NCBI GenBank assembly: GCA_030038765.1
Contig: JASHRA010000170.1
Span: forward strand, 1 to 7,164
Length of the DNA: 7,164 nucleotides
Reading direction: 5' to 3'
From: Candidatus Dormiibacterota bacterium
Lineage (GTDB): Bacteria; Chloroflexota; Dormibacteria; Aeolococcales; Bog-877
Shown here: one piece after another, positions 1 to 6,501 of the stretch
Layout of the letters: each line of letters opens with the position of its first letter
Numbering within the stretch: the first letter of the stretch is position 1
Program-made: the position numbers and the translations under genes
Notes under the pieces: generated by a model
What the model was told of the DNA's origin: nothing
The model's database searches: none
The model's input: the letters and a program-made list of their open reading frames with translations, nothing else

Positions 1-671
1 GCCGTCCAGCGACCCACCTGGTACATGAGGTCGCGGTCCAGCTGGGGCGTCGACGGCATCCCCGGGCTGCCCAGCGGCAGGCTGGGATCCCAGGAGGAGT
101 CGATGCCGCGCAGCCGGTCCAGGTAGTAGGCGGCCAGGCGGTTGACATCGTGGCCGGCGCCCCCATATGGCACGGGGTCCTCCAGGGGGTGCGGCAGCCA
201 GCCCGAGGCGGCCACCATGGTCATGAAGTCACGCAGGGAGACGCCGCCGCGAGCGTCCTCGACCAGGGCGTGCCCGGCCTCGTGGACCAGGGCGGCGCGC
301 AGCAGGTCGTAGCCCAGGTCCTTGTGCCAGCGGCGGTCGCGCAGGGCGGGCATGAGGCACCAGTCGCGGTTGATCCTCATCACCCGGTCCCGCCAGGTGC
401 CGAGGGTGCCGGTGAGGAAGCTCTCGTCGTGGTCGAGGTGGATCTCGTCGATCAGGCCGCGGAGGATGTCCTTGACCTGGAGGGGGAGCCGGTCGACCGT
501 CTCCCAGATCTCGGCCACGCGCTCCTGGTAGTCGCGGCGGCCGGCGTTGGAGAGGCGCACCTGGACGTTGAACTGCTCGGCCGCCCAGGTGCGGTCGGGG
601 AGGCCGGCCCGGCGGTAGGTCTCGAGGCGCGCGTACTGCCGGTCGGAGTGGTAGGGGGCGAAGCGGACCAC
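1..671 (-). CDS. Putative zincin-like metallopeptidase (HEAGH motif), 3' end outside the window
   Basis: This reading frame stays open from a GTG at 671 to the left edge, giving 223 codons with no stop. I do not recognise the family. The clearest signal is LVHEAGHAL with HEAGH at residues 130-134 (bases 270-284), the HExxH signature in which two His bind zinc and the Glu is the catalytic base in zincin peptidases. The third zinc ligand cannot be assigned and may lie beyond the edge. No signal peptide or membrane segment is visible, so a cytoplasmic protein is likely. The N-terminal part (residues 1-100) is rich in charged and aromatic residues. The GTG is the only usual start codon after an in-frame stop at 714-716, and the start lies 37 bases after the stop of the 71-residue gene, so the two may be co-transcribed. 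Its Shine-Dalgarno is poor (a G-run about 10 bases upstream). The frame is well supported; peptidase activity is inferred from one motif. Confidence 0.72.
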   Translation of the reverse strand, partial: MVRFAPYHSDRQYARLETYRRAGLPDRTWAAEQFNVQVRLSNAGRRDYQERVAEIWETVDRLPLQVKDILRGLIDEIHLDHDESFLTGTLGTWRDRVMRINRDWCLMPALRDRRWHKDLGYDLLRAALVHEAGHALVEDARGGVSLRDFMTMVAASGWLPHPLEDPVPYGGAGHDVNRLAAYYLDRLRGIDSSWDPSLPLGSPGMPSTPQLDRDLMYQVGRWT

Positions 672-708
672 AAGGCCCCAGTCCCCCCGGCGGTGTCCCC
701 GGGGGCGC

Positions 709-924
709 TCAGCTCATGTCGGGCCAGGCCGGCCCCTCGCCCTCCGTGCCCTCGGCGTCGTCGCTGGCGACCTTCTGCTGGAAGCGGGCCGCCACCATCT
801 GCTGGGCCATCGCCTTGGGGATGCCGAACTTGACCAGGGAGCGGACCTCGTCGGCCATCACCTTGTCGCGGGCCGTCTCCACCGCCGTGATCAGGTCGTC
901 GAGCGAGATCGTGGGCTGCTTCAC
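709..924 (-). CDS. Hypothetical 71-residue protein
   Basis: A small gene of unknown family encoding 71 residues from GTG at 924 to TGA at 709-711. It is predicted to be soluble and helix-rich: an acidic first half (ISLDDL at residues 6-11), a basic/hydrophobic stretch around residues 30-50 (FGIPKAMAQQM), then an acidic glycine/proline tail. There is no membrane segment, Cys pair or recognisable DNA-binding motif. An in-frame TAG lies just upstream at 934-936, which fixes GTG 924 as the first usable start. There is no spaced Shine-Dalgarno, but a TAGGAT box ends six bases before the GTG, as expected for a leaderless transcript beginning at the start codon. The gene sits between moeB and the HEAGH-motif gene on the same strand, 40 bases after the moeB stop. 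The promoter-plus-start arrangement is the best evidence that it is real. Function unknown. Confidence 0.7.
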   Translation of the reverse strand: MKQPTISLDDLITAVETARDKVMADEVRSLVKFGIPKAMAQQMVAARFQQKVASDDAEGTEGEGPAWPDMS

Positions 925-930
925 CTTCCG

Positions 931-936
931 ATCCTA
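931..936 (-). promoter_or_regulatory. Leaderless -10 box (TAGGAT) for the 71-residue gene
   Basis: TAGGAT on the minus strand matches TAnnnT and is followed by exactly six bases (CGGAAG) and then the GTG start at 924. This geometry would put the transcription start on the start codon itself. A weak TTGGGC at 952-957, with 15 bases between it and the -10 box, could be a -35 element but is poorly spaced. The box lies in the 40-base gap after moeB. Confidence 0.6.
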
Positions 937-964
937 CCCCGCGCCGCTCGCGCCCAAGCCCAGC

Positions 965-2161
<1,197 letters not shown>

Positions 2162-2168
2162 CTGGCCA

Positions 2169-2173
2169 CTCCC
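2169..2173 (-). promoter_or_regulatory. Ribosome binding site for moeB
   Basis: GGGAG on the minus strand lies seven bases before the ATG at 2161 and supports that start. Confidence 0.7.
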
Positions 2174-2200
2174 GCTGCGAAGAAAATCCGACCCGAAACA

Positions 2201-2206
2201 AGGATA
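2201..2206 (-). promoter_or_regulatory. Candidate -10 box (TATCCT) for moeB
   Basis: TATCCT lies in the 64-base gap between the HIT gene stop and the moeB start, a short stretch noticeably richer in A and T than its surroundings. It would give a leader of about 30 bases containing the GGGAG ribosome binding site. No convincing -35 element is seen 16-18 bases upstream, so this is only a candidate. Confidence 0.35.
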
Positions 2207-2225
2207 ACCGAAGCCGGGATCGTCC

Positions 2226-2567
2226 TCAGACCGGGATCCGCCTCATGGCGCCGCCCAGCACGTGCACGTGCAGGTGGGGCACGGTCTGGCCCCCGGCCGC
2301 GCCGACGCTGACGTAGAAGCGGTAGCCGTCGGCGTGGCCCAGCTCGCGGGCCACCTGGTTGGCCACCTGGGCCAGCGTCAGCCAGAGCCCGGCGTGCTCC
2401 TCCCCGAGGTCACGGAGGTCCTGGATGTGGATCTCGGGAACGACCAGGACGTGGGTGTCGGCGACGGGGTGGATGTCCCTGAACCCGACCACCCCCCGGC
2501 CCCGGTAGACGAAGTCCGCCGGGAGCTCGCCGGCGATGATCCGGCAGAAGACGCACTCCTGGGCCAT
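2226..2567 (-). CDS. HIT family (HINT-like) nucleotide hydrolase
   Basis: A 113-residue histidine-triad protein, normal length for the HINT branch. These cytoplasmic enzymes cleave the phosphoramidate or phosphate bond of AMP-linked substrates through a nucleotidyl-histidine intermediate. Visible signals are an N-terminal CVFC zinc-type pair (Cys5, Cys8) followed by RIIAGELPA, the core HVLVVPEIHI (residues 39-48), and the signature GGQTVPHLHVHVLGG with His98, His100 and His102; the middle one is the expected nucleophile. The ATG at 2567 is chosen because CVFCRIIAGE normally begins within the first few residues of this family, and a TATGAT box ends exactly six bases upstream, implying a leaderless message. 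A longer in-frame reading upstream is only a shadow overlapping the rhodanese gene. It lies 43 bases downstream of the metallo-beta-lactamase/rhodanese gene on the same strand. Family certain; physiological substrate not predictable. Confidence 0.95.
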   Translation of the reverse strand: MAQECVFCRIIAGELPADFVYRGRGVVGFRDIHPVADTHVLVVPEIHIQDLRDLGEEHAGLWLTLAQVANQVARELGHADGYRFYVSVGAAGGQTVPHLHVHVLGGAMRRIPV

Positions 2568-2573
2568 CCCGGC

Positions 2574-2579
2574 ATCATA
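2574..2579 (-). promoter_or_regulatory. Leaderless -10 box (TATGAT) for the HIT gene
   Basis: TATGAT is a one-mismatch version of the TATAAT consensus and is followed by six bases (GCCGGG) and then ATG at 2567, so transcription should begin at or next to the start codon. No separate Shine-Dalgarno with room to act is present. The 17-base-upstream region (about CCGGCA) is not a recognisable -35. Confidence 0.65.
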
Positions 2580-2610
2580 GGGACGCCGGAGAGGGGTGCC
2601 GGGCCCTGCG

Positions 2611-3981
2611 CTAGCCCCCGGTCTCGATGTCGATCCCGGACCCGGCCAGGTTGGCGAAGTCGTCGTCGACCAGGACCACGTCCCGGCCGGCCCGGTCCAG
2701 GATGCTGGCCGCGATCGAGGCCCGGTAGCCGGCCGCGCAGTGGACCCAGGTGCTGCGCCGGGGCAGCTCGGAGAGCCTCCGCTCCAGCTCCGGGAGGTGG
2801 ATGTTGATGGCCCCCCTGATGTGCCCCGCCCGCCACTCGTCGGGACGCCTGGCGTCGAGCACCTGGATCTCGCCTGAAGGCCACTCCCGGGCCAGCTGGC
2901 GGAAGTCGGTGACCCGGTAGGACGAGCCACCCAGCCGCCGCTCCAGCTCGGTGAGCGGCCGCGGACACCAGGCCTCCAGCCGCTCCACCCCGATCCGGGC
3001 CAGGTCCCGGCGGGCGCGCTCCACCGGCCCCGGCTCCGCGCCCAGCAGGGTCAGCGGCGCGCCCCAGGGCACGACCCAGCCGACATAGGTGGCCAGCAGC
3101 ATCCCGGTGGGGAAGTTCACCGTCCCGGCCACGTGGTCGGCGGCGAATTCCGGGCGCGGGCGGAGGTCCAGGACCCACTCCCCACCCGCGATCCGCCGCC
3201 CGACCTCCTCCACGCCCACCTCGGGCGGGAGGCTGAGATCGATGGGGCCGGCGCCGGCGCGGTTGAGGCCGCCCATCTCGGCGTAGTAGCTGGGGTAGAG
3301 GGTGTAGCCGCCCAGCAGCCGGCGCACGAAGCCCTCCTCGTCGTCGTCCTCCAGGGCCGGGTTGACGCCCCGCTCCCGGCCGATGCTCTGGGCTCCCTCG
3401 ACATCGGAGGAGCCGCTCCCCCCGGAGCTGCAGAAGCTGCCGAAGCCGTGGGTCGGGTAGAGGTCGGTGGCGTCGGGGAGCTGGGCCAGGCGGCGGGCCG
3501 AGCGGTGCTGCGCGTGGGCCAGCTCCTCGGTGGCCGCCGGGGAGATGAGATCGGTTCGCCCGACGGCGCCGTAGAGCAGCGAGCCGCCGCTGAACACGGC
3601 CCGGGGCCGGCCCTCCAGGGAGAGCAGGAAGGAGAGGTGGTTGGGCGTGTGCCCGGGCGTGGCCAGCGCCTCCAGGACCATGGAGCCGACCCGCAGCCGC
3701 TCCCCGTCGGCCACCGGCCGGCGCTCGAAGCCCACCTCCTCCTGGGCCGCGACCAGGTAGCTGGCCCCCACCTCCCGGGCCAGCTCCAGGCCGCCGGAGA
3801 CGTAGTCGTTGTGGATGTGGGTCTCGGCCACGCAGCGGATGTCGACGCCCGCCTCCTGGGCCGCGCGCAGCACCCGGTCGATGTCCCGCTGGGGGTCCAC
3901 CACCACCGCCTCGCGGCCATCGTGGGCGAGGTAGGAGCGGTCGCCCAACTCGGGCGTCTCGACGGTCTGGATCTGGAGCAA
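2611..3981 (-). CDS. Metallo-beta-lactamase fold / tandem rhodanese protein (persulfide dioxygenase-like, CstB-like layout)
   Basis: A 456-residue cytoplasmic protein. Residues 1-225 are a metallo-beta-lactamase domain: THIHNDYVSGG with His55, His57 and Asp59, then TPGHTPNHL with His111, then FSGGSLLYGAVGRTDL at 130-145, and PTHGFGSFC with His178. Residues about 254-345 resemble a rhodanese domain without an active-site Cys, and 355-456 form a rhodanese with loop CAAGYRA, Cys415. This order (MBL, pseudo-rhodanese, active rhodanese) matches CstB-type persulfide dioxygenase/sulfurtransferases that detoxify sulfide-derived persulfides. Two oddities: the HxHxDH motif ends in Tyr60, and the Asp expected as metal ligand in the FTGD block is Gly133. 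Both appear, from memory, in actinobacterial relatives, so oxygenase activity should not be assumed. The start is TTG at 3981, with GGGAG eight bases upstream; the longer in-frame opening to 4719 runs antisense through the folate gene and was discarded. Family secure, reaction inferred. Confidence 0.92.
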   Translation of the reverse strand: MLQIQTVETPELGDRSYLAHDGREAVVVDPQRDIDRVLRAAQEAGVDIRCVAETHIHNDYVSGGLELAREVGASYLVAAQEEVGFERRPVADGERLRVGSMVLEALATPGHTPNHLSFLLSLEGRPRAVFSGGSLLYGAVGRTDLISPAATEELAHAQHRSARRLAQLPDATDLYPTHGFGSFCSSGGSGSSDVEGAQSIGRERGVNPALEDDDEEGFVRRLLGGYTLYPSYYAEMGGLNRAGAGPIDLSLPPEVGVEEVGRRIAGGEWVLDLRPRPEFAADHVAGTVNFPTGMLLATYVGWVVPWGAPLTLLGAEPGPVERARRDLARIGVERLEAWCPRPLTELERRLGGSSYRVTDFRQLAREWPSGEIQVLDARRPDEWRAGHIRGAINIHLPELERRLSELPRRSTWVHCAAGYRASIAASILDRAGRDVVLVDDDFANLAGSGIDIETGG

Positions 3982-3989
3982 TTCAGCTT

Positions 3990-3994
3990 CTCCC
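3990..3994 (-). promoter_or_regulatory. Ribosome binding site that decides the TTG start of the MBL-rhodanese gene
   Basis: GGGAG (within GGGAGAAG) lies eight bases before the TTG at 3981. There is no ATG or GTG at the expected N-terminus, and homologous sequence (LLQIQTVETPELGDRSYL) begins right at this codon, so the TTG is the most likely initiator. Confidence 0.65.
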
Positions 3995-4137
3995 GTGCGC
4001 TTCGGGGCCGAGCCGGCGAGGGCAGTTTCGCAGACGATCCCGGGGTCGGCCTGGGAGGAGGCTGAGGATCTGCTCACCGACCTCTCCGGGCCGGGGCCGC
4101 CGCGCCGATACTTGGCGGGCGGGCGGGGTACGGGAGT

Positions 4138-4142
4138 GGAGG
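4138..4142 (+). promoter_or_regulatory. Ribosome binding site favouring GTG 4151
   Basis: GGAGG lies eight bases before the GTG at 4151. In-frame GTGs at 4136 and 4142 are alternatives; 4142 has GGGAG five bases upstream. The choice changes the product by only a few residues. Confidence 0.5.
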
Positions 4143-4150
4143 TGTGCCAG

Positions 4151-5437
4151 GTGGACTCCGGCGGCGCGTCCAACCTCGTCGACCTCACCCCGCTGCTGCG
4201 GCAGCTGAGGTCGGAGCTCCAGGCTCGGGCCCAGCGCCGCCGGCGCCCCTTCCGCCTCGGCCTGGTGCGCGAGCAGGACAACGTCGCCGGCGCCTCCTTC
4301 GCCCGCTCCCTGGAGCGGGAGGCGGACCCGGCCGCGGTCGAGTTGACCCACCGGACCGTCCCCGGGGGAGACCCCGAGGCCACCCTGACCGCCCTCGACT
4401 CCCTGGTGGTGGACCCCACCGTGGACGGCGTGGTGGTGATCCAGCCGGTGCGCTCCCTGGCCCGCGAGGTGGTGGCCGCCCACCTCCCCCCGAGCAAGGA
4501 CGTGGAGGCGGTCACGCCCGCCGCCCTGGCCGCCGCCGCCGAGGGCAGGCGGCGGGGCACGCCCGTGGCCGAGGCCTGCCACGCGACCCTGGTCCACCTC
4601 GGCGTCGACTGCCCCAGCAGCCGCTTCCTGGTCGTCGGCCACGGCGCCACCGGGGGCCGGCCCATCGCCCAGCGGCTGCTCGCCACCGGGGCCCAGGTCT
4701 CGGTGGTCCAGAGCGACATCGCAGCCGTGAGCGAGCTCCCCCCCTACGACGTCCTCATCTCGGCCGTGGGGAGCGCCGGCGTCCTGCCCCCCCAGGCCGT
4801 CCGGCCCGGGTCGACCGTACTCGACGTCGGCACCGCCCTGGTCGGGGGGCGGCTCCAGGGCGACCTCGGCCCCGAGGCGGCGGCGCGCGCGGGGCGCGTC
4901 ACCCCGGTGCCGGGCGGCGTCGGCCGCATCACCGCCATCTCCGCCCTCCTCTCCCTCACCGAGCTCGGGGACCAGCAGCCGGGGCCGGTGGCCTCCTGGT
5001 CGCTGCTGGAGACGGTGGCCCGGATGCTCTCCCCGCGCGACGCCGCCGGGGGCGCCGCCGCCGCCGCCGTCACGGGCGCCCTGGCGGCCGCGCTGGACGG
5101 GCTCTGCCGGATGCACAGCCCGAGCCCGGAGATCTCGGAGTCGGGGCGGGCCGCGGTCGCGCTCCTGCTCGCCGCGGACCACGACCGGCTCGCCTTCGGC
5201 GAGTACCAGGCGGCCCGCCGGCAGCCGGACCCGGCCCTCCTGGAGGCGGCCCGGGAACGGGCCCTGGCCACGCCCTCCGAGATCGCGGGGCTGCTCCGGG
5301 TCCTGGAGCAGCGGCTCGGCGAGCTGCGCACCAGCAGCTCCCTGGACCTGGACCGCCGCCTGGCCCTGGCCCTGGCGGTGGCGGCGAGGGAGGCGGTGCT
5401 GCGCCTGCAGGAGGAGTTCTCCAGCCAGCCCCGCTGA
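4151..5437 (+). CDS. folD: FolD-like methylenetetrahydrofolate dehydrogenase fused to FchA/FTCD-type cyclodeaminase-cyclohydrolase domain
   Basis: A predicted cytoplasmic one-carbon enzyme of 428 residues. Residues 9-275 are FolD-like: DGVVVIQPV (92-100), KDVEAVTP (116-123), the nucleotide-binding VVGHGATGGRP (161-171), LDVG (224-227), QGDL (236-239) and TPVPGGVG (251-258). Residues 281-428 match the FTCD_C/FchA cyclodeaminase fold: GGAAAAAVTGALAAAL (300-315), the LLLAADHDRLAF block with Asp345, and SSLDLDRRLALALAVA near the end. In the FolD half, the catalytic Tyr and Lys positions (Y50/K54 in E. coli) are Phe50 and Leu54, the Gln of VQLPLP is Ile97, and the PCTP block is not recognisable. 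That resembles monofunctional dehydrogenases; cyclohydrolase work may have moved to the second domain. GTG 4151 is chosen for its GGAGG and fit to FolD N-termini; the frame opens earlier, to GTG 3995, but the extra 52 residues look non-homologous and leave no promoter space. An inactive or regulatory role is the alternative. Confidence 0.88.
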   Translation: MDSGGASNLVDLTPLLRQLRSELQARAQRRRRPFRLGLVREQDNVAGASFARSLEREADPAAVELTHRTVPGGDPEATLTALDSLVVDPTVDGVVVIQPVRSLAREVVAAHLPPSKDVEAVTPAALAAAAEGRRRGTPVAEACHATLVHLGVDCPSSRFLVVGHGATGGRPIAQRLLATGAQVSVVQSDIAAVSELPPYDVLISAVGSAGVLPPQAVRPGSTVLDVGTALVGGRLQGDLGPEAAARAGRVTPVPGGVGRITAISALLSLTELGDQQPGPVASWSLLETVARMLSPRDAAGGAAAAAVTGALAAALDGLCRMHSPSPEISESGRAAVALLLAADHDRLAFGEYQAARRQPDPALLEAARERALATPSEIAGLLRVLEQRLGELRTSSSLDLDRRLALALAVAAREAVLRLQEEFSSQPR

Positions 5438-5447
5438 GCTAGCTGGG

Positions 5448-6455
5448 CTAGGGGACGAGCACGGCAGCGCCCTCTATCCGGTCCCCCTCCAGTCGCTCCA
5501 GGGCGACGTTGGCGTCGGCCAGCGGGAAGCGCTCGGTCCGGGTCCGGATGGGGATCGACTGGGCCAGGCGGAGGAACTCCTCGCTGTCCCGGCGGGTGAA
5601 GTTGGCGACGCTCATGAGGCGCCGCTCCCAGTACAGCATCCGGTAGTCGAAGCCGGGCACGCCGTCGAGGTGGATGGCGTTGACGACGCAGGTGCCGCCC
5701 CGCTCCAGGCTCCGCAGCGCGTCCACCACCACCGCCCCCGCCGGGGCGAACGTGATGGCGCCCCGGAGCGGCGCCGGCGGGTCCTCTCCGGGGGCGCCGA
5801 CCCAGGCCGCGCCGAGCGCCCGCGCACGCTCCCGGCCGGCCCGGTCGCGGCTCACCACGAAGACCTGGCAGCCCTGCGCCAGGGCCAGCTGGGCCACCTG
5901 GAGGGCCGAGGCGCCGAAGCCGTAGAGGCCGAGCCGCTGCCCCTCCCCGACCCCCGCCAGGCGGAAGGCGCGGTAGCCGATGATGCCGCCGCAGAGGAGG
6001 GGGGCCAGGGCGACCGGGTCGGCGTCCCCGTCCAGGGGCCGGGCGAAGTCGGCCCGGACCACGACCTCGGTGGCGAAGCCGCCGTCGCGGTCCCAGCCGG
6101 TGAAGGCCGCCCCGGGGCAGAGGTTCTCCTGGCCGGCGCGGCAGAGGTCGCACTCGCCGCAGGTGGAGCCCAGCCAGCCCACCCCCAGGCGGCGGCCCCG
6201 GAGCCCGGCGTCGACGCCCTCGCCCAGCTCCTCCACCCGACCCACGATCTGGTGCCCGGGGACGGTGCCGGGCCGCTTGGCGGCCAGGTCTCCGGAGCTG
6301 ATCTGGAGGTCGGTGCGGCAGACGGCGCAGGCCTCGACCCGGAGCCGCACCTCCCCCGCGGCCGGCTCGGGCTGGGCGCGCTCCACCAGCTTCAGGGGAT
6401 GGCTCGCGGCCGGGCCCGGCGCCGTCAGTTCCATGGCCAGCACGATCACGGCCAT
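5448..6455 (-). CDS. Zinc-dependent alcohol dehydrogenase family protein (MDR, CAD2-like)
   Basis: A 335-residue medium-chain dehydrogenase/reductase, normal length. It should interconvert an alcohol and aldehyde with NAD(P)H in the cytoplasm. The catalytic zinc ligands are Cys46 (ACAVCRTD), His68 (PGHQIVGRV) and Cys155 (PLLCGGIIGYRA). The usual GHE Glu is Gln69. The structural zinc lobe has Cys99, 102, 105 and 113 (CGECDLC...NLC). The Rossmann fold begins at LYGFGASALQVA (177-188), and the following VVSRDRAGR has basic residues after the second strand, suggesting NADPH. Motifs such as WLGSTCGEC, FTGWDRDGGFA and SVANFTRRD fit the CAD2-like branch. ATG 6455 has GGAGG five bases upstream; GTG 6473 is a weaker upstream alternative with no ribosome site. 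It ends 10 bases from the convergent folate gene and is divergent from the Mur ligase gene. The true substrate is unknown. Confidence 0.93.
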   Translation of the reverse strand: MAVIVLAMELTAPGPAASHPLKLVERAQPEPAAGEVRLRVEACAVCRTDLQISSGDLAAKRPGTVPGHQIVGRVEELGEGVDAGLRGRRLGVGWLGSTCGECDLCRAGQENLCPGAAFTGWDRDGGFATEVVVRADFARPLDGDADPVALAPLLCGGIIGYRAFRLAGVGEGQRLGLYGFGASALQVAQLALAQGCQVFVVSRDRAGRERARALGAAWVGAPGEDPPAPLRGAITFAPAGAVVVDALRSLERGGTCVVNAIHLDGVPGFDYRMLYWERRLMSVANFTRRDSEEFLRLAQSIPIRTRTERFPLADANVALERLEGDRIEGAAVLVP

Positions 6456-6460
6456 TGTCC

Positions 6461-6465
6461 CCTCC
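6461..6465 (-). promoter_or_regulatory. Ribosome binding site for the alcohol dehydrogenase gene
   Basis: GGAGG on the minus strand, followed by five bases and ATG at 6455, favours that codon over the in-frame GTG at 6473. Confidence 0.7.
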
Positions 6466-6489
6466 GCCGTCACCCGGGCGAGGGGCCAC

Positions 6490-6495
6490 TACGCT
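6490..6495 (+). promoter_or_regulatory. Leaderless -10 box (TACGCT) for the Mur ligase gene
   Basis: TACGCT matches TAnnnT and is followed by exactly six bases (TCAGGG) and then GTG at 6502, the same geometry as at the HIT and 71-residue genes. The expected transcription start is the G of the start codon. No clear -35 is visible in the 46-base divergent gap. Confidence 0.55.
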
Positions 6496-6501
6496 TCAGG
6501 G

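Larger units (their letters stand above)
3982..4150. promoter_or_regulatory. Divergent intergenic region between the MBL-rhodanese and folate genes
   Basis: This 169-base gap must carry promoters in both directions. On the plus strand GATACT at 4107-4112 is a possible -10 box for the folate gene, leaving a leader of about 30 bases, but no -35 is clear. On the minus strand no convincing -10/-35 pair was found. No strong inverted repeat, riboswitch or operator is apparent. Confidence 0.4.

Noticed and set aside
2568..2930. Upstream extension of the HIT frame to 2930
   Set aside because: The extension is Ser/Pro/Gly-rich shadow of the rhodanese gene; the HIT family begins at the CVFC motif just after ATG 2567.
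4104..4119. Possible operator palindrome around GCCGATACTTGGC
   Set aside because: Only the outer three base pairs and a few others match, so it is not a convincing inverted repeat.
3995..4150. Earlier GTG start (3995) for the FolD-like gene
   Set aside because: It adds 52 residues without similarity to FolD, starts 14 bases from the divergent gene start and has no ribosome site; GTG 4151 (or 4142/4136) is better supported.
3982..4719. N-terminal extension of the MBL-rhodanese frame to a start at 4719
   Set aside because: The extra 246 residues run antisense through the FolD-like coding region and look like Ser/Arg-rich noise; the TTG with a ribosome site at 3981 matches the family N-terminus.
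4144..5442. 432-residue plus-strand frame overlapping the FolD-like gene
   Set aside because: A +1 shadow frame made almost only of Arg, Gly, Pro and Ala; the correct frame shows conserved folate-enzyme motifs.
4744..6489. 581-residue minus-strand frame across the alcohol dehydrogenase and FolD-like genes
   Set aside because: It is Arg/Gly/Pro-rich low-complexity sequence in a shadow frame of two clearly recognisable proteins on opposite strands.
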